A DNA stretch of 23,848 nt from CAZYTO01 sp964650405. GTDB taxonomy: Bacteria; Acidobacteriota; Thermoanaerobaculia; Gp7-AA8. Where the stretch lies: assembly GCA_964650405.1 (NCBI GenBank), contig CAZYTO010000052.1:1-23848 (forward strand), given 5' to 3'. The position numbers and the translations under genes are program-made. This document shows positions 1 through 8,509 of this stretch, one piece after another (the stretch's first letter is position 1; every line of letters begins with the position of its first letter). A model generated the notes under the pieces. It saw only the letters and a list, made by a program, of their open reading frames with translations. It had not been told where the DNA came from and made no database searches.

Positions 1-1040
<1,040 letters not shown>

Positions 1041-1058
<18 letters not shown>

Positions 1059-1106
1059 CGGGTACCTGGGTATCGGGTATCGGGTATCAGGTCTCGGGTA
1101 TCGGGC
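1041..1106. repeat. GGGTATC/GGGTAAC short-word tandem repeat between convergent genes
   Basis: Imperfect tandem copies of 7-9 bp words (gggtgac, gggtaac, gggtacc, gggtatc) fill the gap between the sigma-54 activator and the convergent flavoprotein gene. The array begins inside the last codons of the activator and ends at the stop codon of the flavoprotein. The same word family reappears at 14788-14870, where it forms an inverted repeat. Confidence 0.8.
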
Positions 1107-2045
1107 TTACGCCTCTCGGGCTGCGAGTTTCACGACCTCTTCCGCGCATCCCCAGGAGACCGTGAAGCCGCTGCCGCCGTGGCCGTAGTTGTGGATGACG
1201 GCGCGACCGTCGTCGAGACGTCCCCGCTCCAGCCGGATGCCGCCGTCGCGGAAGGGACGCACACCTACCTTCACCTCGCGTGTGGGAAGGGCATCGACGT
1301 TCAGGACAGTGGCACATCCGCGGCGAATCGTCTCCGTCTCGGCGTCGCTGGCGGCGACGTCGTCCGACTCGCTCGATGTGCCGCCGAGAACGCAGTCGGA
1401 TGCGCGGGGAATGACGTACATCAGATCCTCTTCGCAGACGATGGCCCACGCGAGCGGTGGACGTTCGACGAGGACGACCTGCCCGCGGTGCGGTCTCATG
1501 GCACGGTCGCCGACGAGCGTGCGCGCGCCGAACCCGCTGCAGTTGACGACGATCCCGTACGGCTCCGGCACGTCGCGCAGCCCGGCCAGCGGCGTGATCG
1601 GCTCGACCCTCCCTCCCGCCGCAACCAAGCGCTCCCGGAGATAGCGGAGATACACCGGCGTATCCATGAGCGGAACGGTGACGGCATAACCGCTCCCATA
1701 CGGAGAGCTCAGCTCCTCCCTCCGCAGCGTACGCGGCGCGCAGGCAGAGGCCCAAGGCGGCGCCTCCAGCCTCGGACCGCGGGAAACGCAGCGAAACTCG
1801 ATCATGCTCACGCCCGTGCGAGCGTCGCCGGCGAGACTTGCCAGGCGGTCATACGTCGTCTGCGCCCACCCCTCCGCCCGTTCCTGCGGCTGGACGTCGT
1901 AAACGAACCAGATCGCGGCCGCCGCCGGAGACGCGCAGTGCGCGCCCTCCGCCGAGAGCAGCGTCACGTTCCACCCTCCCTCGGCCAGGGCAATCGCCGA
2001 GGTCAAGCCCGAGACACCCGCACCAACGACCGCCAGAGAGCGCAC
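1107..2045 (-). CDS. FAD-dependent D-amino acid oxidase-like oxidoreductase
   Basis: This looks like a flavoprotein of the DAO/ThiO fold, which oxidises D-amino acids or related amines to imino acids using FAD and oxygen. The N-terminus carries the dinucleotide-binding motif VVGAGVSGLTSAIALAEGG. The middle has the family signature VNCSGFGARTL followed by PHRGQVVLVERP, and the C-terminus has HNYGHGGSGFTVSWG, matching the FAD-contacting GHGGSG motif of D-amino acid oxidases. At about 312 residues it has the usual length. I placed the start at the GTG at 2045, just before the FAD motif. An upstream GTG at 2072 is in frame but would encode residues from the 15-bp tandem repeat. Neither has a well-spaced Shine-Dalgarno. 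Substrate is unknown. It may be co-transcribed with the upstream response-regulator gene. Confidence 0.85.
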   Translation of the reverse strand: MRSLAVVGAGVSGLTSAIALAEGGWNVTLLSAEGAHCASPAAAAIWFVYDVQPQERAEGWAQTTYDRLASLAGDARTGVSMIEFRCVSRGPRLEAPPWASACAPRTLRREELSSPYGSGYAVTVPLMDTPVYLRYLRERLVAAGGRVEPITPLAGLRDVPEPYGIVVNCSGFGARTLVGDRAMRPHRGQVVLVERPPLAWAIVCEEDLMYVIPRASDCVLGGTSSESDDVAASDAETETIRRGCATVLNVDALPTREVKVGVRPFRDGGIRLERGRLDDGRAVIHNYGHGGSGFTVSWGCAEEVVKLAAREA

Positions 2046-2060
2046 CGAGTAACGATAGCG

Positions 2061-2120
2061 CCTTCTAACCACTCACCTTCTAACCACTCACCTTCTAACC
2101 ACTGGCCCTCTAACCCCTAG
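2061..2120. repeat. 15-bp tandem repeat, four units, between two minus-strand genes
   Basis: Four consecutive 15-bp units occupy 2061-2075, 2076-2090, 2091-2105 and 2106-2120. The first two are identical (ccttctaaccactca), the third differs in its last two bases, and the fourth is more diverged. The last unit contains the stop codon of the response-regulator/sigma gene, and the first overlaps the alternative start of the oxidase gene. On the minus strand each unit reads as a purine-rich agaagg word. Confidence 0.9.
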
Positions 2121-2956
2121 GCCGCCAGCTCCTTCGCCAGCTTCGCCTTGGCCCGGAGGTACATCGGGCCGATCGATCCGATGGGAAGCTGCATCGTCTC
2201 GCTGACCTCGGCGTACGCGTGCTGTTCGAAGGCGATGAGCTCGCACAACCGGCGCGAGCGGGGATCGAGCCGTCCGAGGGCCTGTTGCACGGCAAGGACC
2301 GTCTCGGTCGGCTCCTCGAACGATTCGGGCGGGACCTCCGTCACCCGCGCCCGGGCACGGCATAGCTTCTGGATCTGCTGGCGGCAGAGGTTGGCGATCG
2401 TCCCGGCCAGCCAGGCCCGCGGCGCGTTGACCGCCGCGCGATGCTCGAGAAAGAGGCACCACGCCTCCTGCACGAGATCCTCGGCAGCTACGGCATCCAT
2501 CCGGTAGCGCCTCATGGCGATCGAGCGAAGCAGCGGAATGGACTGCTCATATAGCGCGCCGATCTCCTCGTCCGAGGCCTGCTGGTGTGGAGCGATGGCC
2601 AGCGCCATGTCGCGCAACGCGGCCACGGCGTTCTCGATGTCGAACGGCTTCTGCAGGACCAACTGCGCCCCGCGCCGGGCCAGCTCCGCTTCGACTTCCG
2701 GCGTGAGGAGCCCGGTCATCGCCGCCAGCCGCGACCGCGGACTGATCTTCGCCACCGCGTCGATGAGGTCCAGCCCGTCGTTGTCCCGGCGCAGGCGAAG
2801 GTCCGCCAGCACGACGGCGAAGAACCCGTCGCGGACCAGTTGCTCCGCAGTCTCGCTGTCTCCTGCACCGACCGCATCCAGGCTCTCGGCGCGCAACAGC
2901 GCCACCAGCTCCTCGAGCACCACCGGATCGTCATCGACCACCAGAATCCTGCTCAT
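2117..2956 (-). CDS. Response regulator receiver fused to an ECF-like sigma-70 domain
   Basis: A 279-residue protein with two domains. Residues 1-120 are a CheY-like receiver: acidic triad DDD at 8-10, probable phospho-acceptor D52 in VVLADLRL, and conserved lysine K103 in LQKPF. Residues 130-279 resemble an ECF sigma factor: region 2 around AAEDLVQEAWCLFL (157-170), a linker, and a region 4 helix-turn-helix at about 240-275 (LPIGSIGPMYLRAKAKLAKEL). The start at ATG 2956 is chosen because AGGAG lies 5 bases upstream and the receiver begins immediately. The reading frame extends further upstream, but without receiver sequence. The likely role is a phosphorylation-controlled sigma factor or promoter-recognition protein. 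It is divergent from a SpoIIE-type phosphatase gene, a plausible signalling partner. No histidine kinase is in the window. It differs from PhyR, where the sigma-like domain precedes the receiver. Confidence 0.87.
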   Translation of the reverse strand: MSRILVVDDDPVVLEELVALLRAESLDAVGAGDSETAEQLVRDGFFAVVLADLRLRRDNDGLDLIDAVAKISPRSRLAAMTGLLTPEVEAELARRGAQLVLQKPFDIENAVAALRDMALAIAPHQQASDEEIGALYEQSIPLLRSIAMRRYRMDAVAAEDLVQEAWCLFLEHRAAVNAPRAWLAGTIANLCRQQIQKLCRARARVTEVPPESFEEPTETVLAVQQALGRLDPRSRRLCELIAFEQHAYAEVSETMQLPIGSIGPMYLRAKAKLAKELAA

Positions 2957-3008
2957 GCTGACTCCTGCATCTCTTCTGCTGGGCGGGAGGGAGATCAATG
3001 CGCAGGCC
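2957..3008. promoter_or_regulatory. Divergent control region between the receiver-sigma gene and the small ORF/phosphatase genes
   Basis: Only 52 bases separate the two start codons. The region holds AGGAG for the minus-strand gene and GGGAGGGAG for the plus strand. An unusually A/T-rich patch follows at about 3008-3037 in otherwise very GC-rich DNA. Promoters for both directions are probably here, but I cannot assign -35/-10 boxes with confidence. Confidence 0.4.
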
Positions 3009-3227
3009 ATGTTTAACCTATTGAAAATCCGATTAAAGCGCCGGAATGAGGCGTTCGAGGAACGGACGACCGTACAGAATCTGGACGGAAGGAAGAGGAG
3101 GTACGAGTCGTACAAGACCATCGACCAGATCGCCAACGTCCAGCAGCCATGGTCGTTCCGCATCACCGACGACGGCATCGAAGTCAGCCGAGTTACCATT
3201 CCCCGCCGTGTCCAGCGAACAGGCTGA
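3009..3227 (+). CDS. Small ORF, 72 residues, overlapping the start of the phosphatase gene
   Basis: ATG 3009 to TGA 3227 encodes a basic protein starting MFNLLKIRLKRRNEAF and containing RRYESYKTIDQIANVQQPW followed by SFRITDDGIEVSRV. I do not recognise a family. The RITDDGIEV stretch loosely resembles the C-terminal strand of KaiC/RadA-like proteins, which is only a resemblance. Two points suggest a real gene. From about codon 13 on, third codon positions are mostly G or C, as in neighbouring genes. Its end also overlaps by 20 bases the most sensible start of the following phosphatase gene (GTG 3208), an arrangement typical of translational coupling. A purine-rich GGGAGGGAG lies upstream, but at long spacing (about 15 bases). 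It could instead be a leader peptide or a gene remnant. Confidence 0.5.
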   Translation: MFNLLKIRLKRRNEAFEERTTVQNLDGRKRRYESYKTIDQIANVQQPWSFRITDDGIEVSRVTIPRRVQRTG

Positions 3228-4452
3228 AATCAAGCATCTCCGGACGCTCGTCGAAGCGTCGAAGCTGATCAACTCCTCTATCGAGCCGGACGCGCTCTTC
3301 GCCTCGATCCTAGCCGTGGCCCGGCAGGAGCTGGGCGTGGAGCGCGGGACGCTCTACTTCGTGGACGAGAAGCACCGCGAGATCTGGTCGAAGGTGGCCG
3401 GTGAGCTGGGGAACGTCATCCGCCTCCCCATCGGGCGCGGCATCGCCGGGATGGTGGCGGCGACGGGCGAGGCCATCGTCCTGCGCGACGTGTACGCCGA
3501 CGAGCGGTTCGATCGCTCGCACGACCTGGCCACGGGTTACCGGACGCGTTCGATGCTCTGCTCGCCGATCAAGAACCGCGGCGGACGCGTCGTCGGCGTG
3601 CTGCAACTGCTGAACAAGATCCGCGGTACGTTCGGCGACGCGGATCTCCACTTCCTCGACGCCATCAGCGACCACATGGCCATCGCCATGGAGAACGCCA
3701 CCCTGCACCTGGCCCTGGTGGAGAAGCAGCGGATGGAGCGCGAGCTGCAGCTCGGCCGCGAGATCCAGGGAGCGCTCCTCCCCGCCCCGCCGCACGACGT
3801 ACCGGGGACGTCCATCGCTGCGCGCAACATCCCCTGCTACGAGGTGGGCGGCGACTACTACGACTTTCTCAACCTCCCCGGCGGCGACCTCGGCATCGTC
3901 ATCGGCGACGTGTCGGGCAAAGGCGTCAGCGCGGCCCTCATCATGTCGAGTGTCCAGGCGGCACTGCGGGTGGCCGCGCCCATCGAGCGCGATCCGGCCA
4001 TGCTCGTCTCCCGCATTGACACGCTCGTCTACAGCGCCACCCACGGCCGCAAGTACGCGACGTTCTTCTACGGACGCTATACGCCGGCCACGGGAGTGCT
4101 GCACTACGTCAACGCCGGACACAACCCGCCGTTCGTCGTCGACGACGGCCGCATCGAGACGCTGCCGTCGACCGGAAAGCCGATCGGCATTCTCCCCGGC
4201 AGCCGCTACGAGGCGGCGACGATCACCCTTCCGCCGGGTGCCACGCTGGCGCTCTATACCGACGGATTGAACGAAGCGACGAATGCCGCGGACGAGGAGT
4301 TGGGCAACATGCGCCTGGCCGAGCTCGTGCACGAGGCCGCACAAGGTGACGTCGCCTCCATGCCGGCGCGGGTGCTGGACGCGGTCACGCACTTCGAAGC
4401 CGGCGCGCCCCCCTCGGACGACAAGACCATCGTCGTCCTCAGGCGGGACTGA
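3208..4452 (+). CDS. GAF domain plus SpoIIE/RsbU-type PP2C serine phosphatase
   Basis: A 414-residue signalling protein. A GAF sensor domain spans about residues 15-160 (RGTLYFVDEKHREIW to VLQLLNK). A short helical linker follows (EKQRMERELQLGREIQGALL, 172-191), then a PP2C/SpoIIE phosphatase domain to the C-terminus. Metal-binding aspartates are visible in GGDYYDF (D216) and IGDVSGKG (D234), with NAGHNPP, LYTDGLNEA and a C-terminal DDKTIVVL motif. These enzymes typically dephosphorylate STAS anti-anti-sigma factors in partner-switching. No STAS protein or RsbW kinase is present here. I chose GTG 3208 because residues upstream of it in this frame look like out-of-frame translation of the small ORF, and the GAF domain begins soon after. 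No strong Shine-Dalgarno precedes it, consistent with coupling to the small ORF. Confidence 0.9.
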   Translation: MSSEQAEIKHLRTLVEASKLINSSIEPDALFASILAVARQELGVERGTLYFVDEKHREIWSKVAGELGNVIRLPIGRGIAGMVAATGEAIVLRDVYADERFDRSHDLATGYRTRSMLCSPIKNRGGRVVGVLQLLNKIRGTFGDADLHFLDAISDHMAIAMENATLHLALVEKQRMERELQLGREIQGALLPAPPHDVPGTSIAARNIPCYEVGGDYYDFLNLPGGDLGIVIGDVSGKGVSAALIMSSVQAALRVAAPIERDPAMLVSRIDTLVYSATHGRKYATFFYGRYTPATGVLHYVNAGHNPPFVVDDGRIETLPSTGKPIGILPGSRYEAATITLPPGATLALYTDGLNEATNAADEELGNMRLAELVHEAAQGDVASMPARVLDAVTHFEAGAPPSDDKTIVVLRRD

Positions 4453-4456
4453 CGAC

Positions 4457-4594
4457 TCGCTGGTCGCTTATTCGCTGGTCGCTGGTCGCTGATCGCTCGA
4501 CTCGCTTATTCGCTCATTCGCTTATTCGCCTAATCGCTTATTCGCTCATTCGCTCATTCGCTTATTCGCTTATTCGCTTATTCGCTGATCGCTG
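4457..4594. repeat. TTCGCTTA-type tandem octamer array
   Basis: About fifteen near-copies of an 8-bp word (ttcgctta, with variants ttcgctca, ttcgctga, atcgctta and tcgctggt) lie between the convergent phosphatase and acetyltransferase genes. The array runs into the 3' end of the acetyltransferase: its last residues (DQRISE) and TAA stop are encoded by the repeat. The same family occurs at 21560-21716. Confidence 0.9.
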
Positions 4595-5121
4595 CTCAGG
4601 ATCGCGTAGAGCTCACTGTCGACGTACTCGCCCCACTTCTTGTGCATCTGCCGCAGCGTGCCTTCATGGCGCATGCCGGCTTTCTGCATGACGCGTCCCG
4701 AGGCGGGATTGCGGGTGAAGTGCTCGGCGAAGATGCGGTTCATCCCGAGCTCGTCGAAGCCGTACGCAATCACCGCCCGCAAGGCCTCGGTGGCAAACCC
4801 GCGCCCCCAGTACGGCATACCGATCCAGTAACCGATGTCGGCGCGGTCGTGATCCCGGTTGGGGAGAATCCCGATGGCGCCGGCCAGCGCGCCGCCCTCC
4901 CGAAGGGTGATGGCGAAAGTGACCTCGACGCCCTTCTCGAAGCGCTCCGGACACGACGCGATCCACTCCTGTGCCTTCCCCTCCGGATACGGATGGGGAA
5001 TGTTCAGAGTATGGAGGGCAATCTCGGGCGCGCCGCAGAGGCGCTCCACGTCCGGCGCATCCGTCAGCGCGAAAGGCCGGAGGATGAGCCGGGCAGTCTC
5101 GAGAATGGGCGGTTCGACCAT
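4570..5121 (-). CDS. GNAT-family N-acetyltransferase (RimJ/RimL type)
   Basis: A 183-residue protein of the RimJ/RimL group, which transfers acetyl from acetyl-CoA to an amine, either a protein N-terminus or a small molecule. It begins with the typical ETARLILRPFALTDA, has the central strand AIGILPNRDHDRADIGYWIG, the acetyl-CoA pyrophosphate-binding loop YWGRGFATEA, and the conserved end NPASGRVMQKAGMRHEGTLR. The length fits the family. The start at ATG 5121 directly precedes the conserved N-terminus, and no clear Shine-Dalgarno is seen. The last six or so residues come from the adjacent octamer repeat, so the natural C-terminus has been replaced or extended by repeat sequence. Substrate unknown. 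Confidence 0.92.
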   Translation of the reverse strand: MVEPPILETARLILRPFALTDAPDVERLCGAPEIALHTLNIPHPYPEGKAQEWIASCPERFEKGVEVTFAITLREGGALAGAIGILPNRDHDRADIGYWIGMPYWGRGFATEALRAVIAYGFDELGMNRIFAEHFTRNPASGRVMQKAGMRHEGTLRQMHKKWGEYVDSELYAILSSDQRISE

Positions 5122-5138
5122 GTGCTGTCGCTATCTTA

Positions 5139-5244
5139 CGGGAGCGCCGCCTTCCAGGCGGCTGGACCGGCGGCTTCCAGCCGCCACACGAGCAAGGGGC
5201 GGCAGGATGCCGCCCCTCCAGCCGGCAAGATGCCGGCGCTCCCG
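5139..5244. repeat. REP-like cluster of four GC-rich hairpins with outer inverted repeat
   Basis: An 11-bp perfect inverted repeat (cgggagcgccg at 5139-5149 and its complement at 5234-5244) encloses a row of hairpins. These are gccgcc-ttcca-ggcggc near 5147-5163, ggcggc-ttcca-gccgcc near 5169-5185, a 9-bp stem with a 3-base loop at 5196-5216, and gccggc-aagat-gccggc at 5221-5237. It sits between two co-directional minus-strand genes, just before the stop codon of the upstream one. It may act as a REP-type mRNA-stabilising or terminator structure, and looks like a dispersed element. Confidence 0.85.
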
Positions 5245-5261
5245 CGTTCCGCGCTCCCGGT

Positions 5262-8200
5262 TCAGTCCTCGTCCGTCGTCGTCGCCGCACCGTTCGTGAG
5301 CCACCAGAGAGCGGACGTCGTCGTTCCGCTGGCGCCCACCTTCTTGTCCCACTCCTCGCGCGTCAGGACCTTGATCGGGTCGAGCTTCTTCGCGCCGAGG
5401 GTTTTGTTCGCGGCGGCCAGCTCCTTCGCGGCCAGGGTGTCCCACTCCGACATCTTCCTGCCGATCTCCTTCTCCAGCAGCTCCGCTTCATGCAGTTGCG
5501 GATCGGTAGGGCGGCCGTCGTAGATGTTCACGGCCCCGTAGAGCATGCCCAGGCGCTCGCGCAGCTCCTCCTCGCCGGAGAGCCAGCCGCCCTCGCGCGT
5601 GGCCACCAGGGTCTTGTACAGCGCGTCCGCCTTCCCGGCCAGATCGCTGACGGGCTTCTTGTCGCCGCCGGTAAGCTTCGCCGCGCGCGCATTGGCCTGG
5701 TCGCGCACGTTCATGACCCGCTCGGTGAGGAACGCGAAGTTCTCCGTGAGCTCGAAGAGGTGCCGTGCGGTCTTCTGCTGCAGCCCGCGCTCCTCGGCCG
5801 AGTAGCTGGCTCGCGGGTCGGGCGTGAGCTCCACCGACGAGGTGTACGTCTCGCTGCCCTTGATCAGCTTCACCGTGTACCTGGCAGCCGGCATGCGCGG
5901 CCCGAACAGCGAGCCCTGGGAGATGACGATGGAGTTGCCGCCGGGCATGCGCGGACCCGGACCGCGCAGCGGCAAGTCGACGCGGTTGATGCCCTTCCGC
6001 TTGCCCGCCGGCAGCGTCGCCACGAGCTTGTTGTCCGCGTCGTAGACCTCCACGCGCGACTCTCCCACGATGTGGCGCTTCTTCAGGTAGTACGAGATGG
6101 ATGCCGTCTCCGGGAGGCCGCCCGACTGATAGTCGGTGTCGCCGTCGAAGCGCTGCTCGCCCGTCTCGATGACCAGCGGCGACGGCCGCGACGGCAGCAT
6201 GACCACGTCCTTCTGGAGCGCCTCGGCGTTGAGCGCGCGAAGCGGCGAGAGGTCGTCGATGATCCAGATGCCCCGGCCGTGCGTGGCCAGGATCAGGTCG
6301 CCGTCCCGGCGGTGGATGGTCATGTCGTCGACCGCCACGGGCGGGAAGTTCTCCTTGAAGTTGGCCCACGAGCCGCCGCCGTCGATGGAAACGAACAGGC
6401 CGAGCTCCGTGCCGGCGAAGAGCAGGTTCGGGTTGACCAGATCCTCGCGCACGACCTGGGCGAACCCGCTCACGCCGGACCCGGCCAACGGAGCCCAGGT
6501 CTTGCCGCCGTCGGCGGTCTTGTAGATGTACGTCTTCATGTCGCCGCGGCGGTGGCCGTCGAGCGTCACGTAGGCGACGTTTTCGTCGAAGTGTCCGGCT
6601 TCCACGCCGGAGACCCAGGTGCGTTTCGGCACGCCGGGCACGTTGGCGATGACGTTCGTCCACGTCTTGCCGCCGTCGCGCGTCACCTGGAGGTTGCCGT
6701 CGTCGGTACCGGCCCAGAGGACGTTGGGGTTCTTCGGCGACTCGCTGACGCAGATGATCGTGGTGTAGTTCTCGGCCGAGGAGTTGTCGCGGGAGAGACC
6801 GCCGGACTCAAGCTGCTTCTGGGCCGACTGATCGTTGGTGGTGAGGTCGGGGGAGATGCGCACCCACGAGTCGCCGTGATCGCTGGAGCGGAAGAGGTAT
6901 TGCGCGCCGACGTAGATGACGCCCTTCTGCGTGGGCGAGGCGATGATCGGCGTGTTCCAGTTGAAGCGGAGCTTCTCCTCCCCTTCCCGTGCGTACGCGG
7001 CCACCTCGCGGTTCTCGCCGGTCGAGCGGCGCACGCGCACCACCTTGCCGCCCTGGGACTCGAGAAAGATGAAGTCGTAGTCGCTGGGGTCGGGAATGAC
7101 GGCGAAACCGTCGCCGCCGCCGAGGTTGCGCCAGTTCCGGTTGGCCACGCCGCCCGTGGCGTGGGAAGGCGCCATCCAGGAGCCATTGTCCTGCAACCCG
7201 CCATAGACGTTGTACGGCTGATCCATGTCGTAGGCGACGTGGTAGAACTGCGAGACGGGCAGGACGCTTATGTGGCGGAAGTGCACGGCCCGGTCGCGCG
7301 ACTCGTAGAGACCTCCGTCCGTGCCGAGGAACATCTGGGCCGGGTCCTTCGGATGGATCCACAGGGCGTGATGGTCGCCGTGAACGCTGGAGCCGTTGAT
7401 GATGTTGGCGCCGTTGAAGGTACTGCCGCCGTCGACGGAGTAGCTCAACGAGAGGCCGGGCTTGTAGACGCGGTTGTAGTCGAGCGGATCGACGACGATA
7501 CGCGCGAAGTAGAACGGGCGGACGCTGACGTTGAACGAGTCGTTCACCTCGCGCCAGTGCTCCCCGAGGTCGTCGCTGCGGTAGAGGGCTGTCTTCTTCG
7601 CCTCCACGAGCGCGTAGACGACGCTGGGGCGGGACGGCGCCTGGGCCACGGCGATGCGCCCGAGGTCGCCGGCCGGGAGACCGTTCGCGGCGGCCGTCAG
7701 CTTCGTCCAGTGCTCCCCTCCGTCGGTGGACTTGTAGAAGCCCGAGCCGGGACCGCCGGAGTTGAAGAAGTCCGGCTGGCGCCGGAACTGCCACATCCCG
7801 GCGAAGAGGACGTTGGGCATCTGCGGATCGAGCGAGAGGTCGGAGCAGCCCGTGTTGGCGTCGACGTAGAGGATCTTGGTCCACGTCTTCCCGCCGTCCT
7901 TGGTCTTGAACACGCCGCGTTCTTCATTGCCGTCCCAGGCGTGCCCGGTGGCGCAGACGTAGACCGTGTCGTGGGCCTTCGGATCGACGGCGATGCGGGC
8001 GATGTGCTCCGTGTCGGCCAGACCCGTGCTGGTCCAGTTCGCGCCGCCGTCCATCGTCTTGTACACGCCCGTGCCGATGGAGACGCTGTTGCGCATCCAC
8101 GACTCGCCCGTCCCGACCCAGACCGTCTCCTTGTTCGTGGGATCGATGGCGATGGCGCCGATGGACTGGGTGTGCTCGTCGAAGACCGGCTTGAAGGAGA

Positions 8201-8423
8201 ACCCGCCGTCGGTCGATTTCCAGACGCCGCCGCTGGCCGCGCCCGCGTAGACCGTGGCCGGCGACTCGCCGGTGCCGTCGATGGTGCTGATCCGGCCGCC
8301 CATCGCCGCCGGCCCGATGCTCCGGGCCCGCAGACCGCCCAGCGTGGAAGACTCGAGCTTCGCCGCGTCGTCGGCGAGCAAGGGAACGGCCAGGAGCAGG
8401 ACGAGGTACTTGAGAGAACGCAC
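5262..8423 (-). CDS. Secreted BNR/Asp-box beta-propeller protein (sortilin/Vps10-like, glycosyl-hydrolase-type annotation)
   Basis: A 1053-residue exported protein. The first 17 residues form a signal peptide (MRSLKYLVLLLAVPLLA, then DDAA). The body carries about ten Asp-box motifs of the form S/T-x-D-x-G-x-x-W/F, for example KSTDGGFSF (69-77), KTMDGGANW (122-130), KTKDGGKTW, KSTDGGEHW, RSDDLGEHW, SSDHGDSW, TRDGGKTW, KTADGGKTW and SIDGGGSW. These mark the blades of one or two beta-propellers. The C-terminal 250 residues hold a beta-sandwich-like segment (SRVEVYDADNKLVATLPAG) and a helical end. Such proteins are often annotated as glycosyl hydrolase BNR or WD40/YVTN repeat proteins, but no catalytic site can be assigned. 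The GTG 8423 start is supported by AGGAGG about 5 bases upstream. It probably acts in the periplasm or outside the cell. Confidence 0.9.
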   Translation of the reverse strand: MRSLKYLVLLLAVPLLADDAAKLESSTLGGLRARSIGPAAMGGRISTIDGTGESPATVYAGAASGGVWKSTDGGFSFKPVFDEHTQSIGAIAIDPTNKETVWVGTGESWMRNSVSIGTGVYKTMDGGANWTSTGLADTEHIARIAVDPKAHDTVYVCATGHAWDGNEERGVFKTKDGGKTWTKILYVDANTGCSDLSLDPQMPNVLFAGMWQFRRQPDFFNSGGPGSGFYKSTDGGEHWTKLTAAANGLPAGDLGRIAVAQAPSRPSVVYALVEAKKTALYRSDDLGEHWREVNDSFNVSVRPFYFARIVVDPLDYNRVYKPGLSLSYSVDGGSTFNGANIINGSSVHGDHHALWIHPKDPAQMFLGTDGGLYESRDRAVHFRHISVLPVSQFYHVAYDMDQPYNVYGGLQDNGSWMAPSHATGGVANRNWRNLGGGDGFAVIPDPSDYDFIFLESQGGKVVRVRRSTGENREVAAYAREGEEKLRFNWNTPIIASPTQKGVIYVGAQYLFRSSDHGDSWVRISPDLTTNDQSAQKQLESGGLSRDNSSAENYTTIICVSESPKNPNVLWAGTDDGNLQVTRDGGKTWTNVIANVPGVPKRTWVSGVEAGHFDENVAYVTLDGHRRGDMKTYIYKTADGGKTWAPLAGSGVSGFAQVVREDLVNPNLLFAGTELGLFVSIDGGGSWANFKENFPPVAVDDMTIHRRDGDLILATHGRGIWIIDDLSPLRALNAEALQKDVVMLPSRPSPLVIETGEQRFDGDTDYQSGGLPETASISYYLKKRHIVGESRVEVYDADNKLVATLPAGKRKGINRVDLPLRGPGPRMPGGNSIVISQGSLFGPRMPAARYTVKLIKGSETYTSSVELTPDPRASYSAEERGLQQKTARHLFELTENFAFLTERVMNVRDQANARAAKLTGGDKKPVSDLAGKADALYKTLVATREGGWLSGEEELRERLGMLYGAVNIYDGRPTDPQLHEAELLEKEIGRKMSEWDTLAAKELAAANKTLGAKKLDPIKVLTREEWDKKVGASGTTTSALWWLTNGAATTTDED

Positions 8424-8440
8424 GGTTCCTCCTAAACGTT

Positions 8441-8488
8441 GCTCAAAATGAAAAGCGAAGCGCCAAGCCGCGGCTCGACGCTTCGCTT
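8441..8488 (-). terminator. Intrinsic terminator after the LolA-like gene
   Basis: A perfect 10-bp stem (aagcgaagcg at 8453-8462 and cgcttcgctt at 8479-8488) with a 16-base loop is followed, reading the minus strand, by a T-rich stretch (ttcatttt). It lies about 20 bases past the stop codon of the LolA-like gene, and upstream of the BNR gene, suggesting these two genes are separate transcription units. Confidence 0.75.
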
Positions 8489-8509
8489 CATCGTCATGAC
8501 GGTTCCGGC

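Noticed and set aside
3046..3207. Extended N-terminus of the phosphatase from ATG 3046
   Set aside because: The 54 extra residues are Arg/Ser/Thr/Pro-rich and look like the small ORF read in the wrong frame; the GAF domain starts after GTG 3208.
3310..4392. A 360-codon minus-strand frame across the phosphatase gene
   Set aside because: Low-complexity Arg/Val/Asp/His-rich shadow of the clearly identified GAF-SpoIIE gene.
5490..8435. A 981-codon open frame on the plus strand, antisense to the BNR protein gene
   Set aside because: Its product is a featureless Arg/Val/Asp/His-rich sequence with no domain, and it mirrors the real gene's codon pattern; long antisense frames are expected in very GC-rich DNA. 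The minus-strand frame has a signal peptide, Asp boxes and a good ribosome site.
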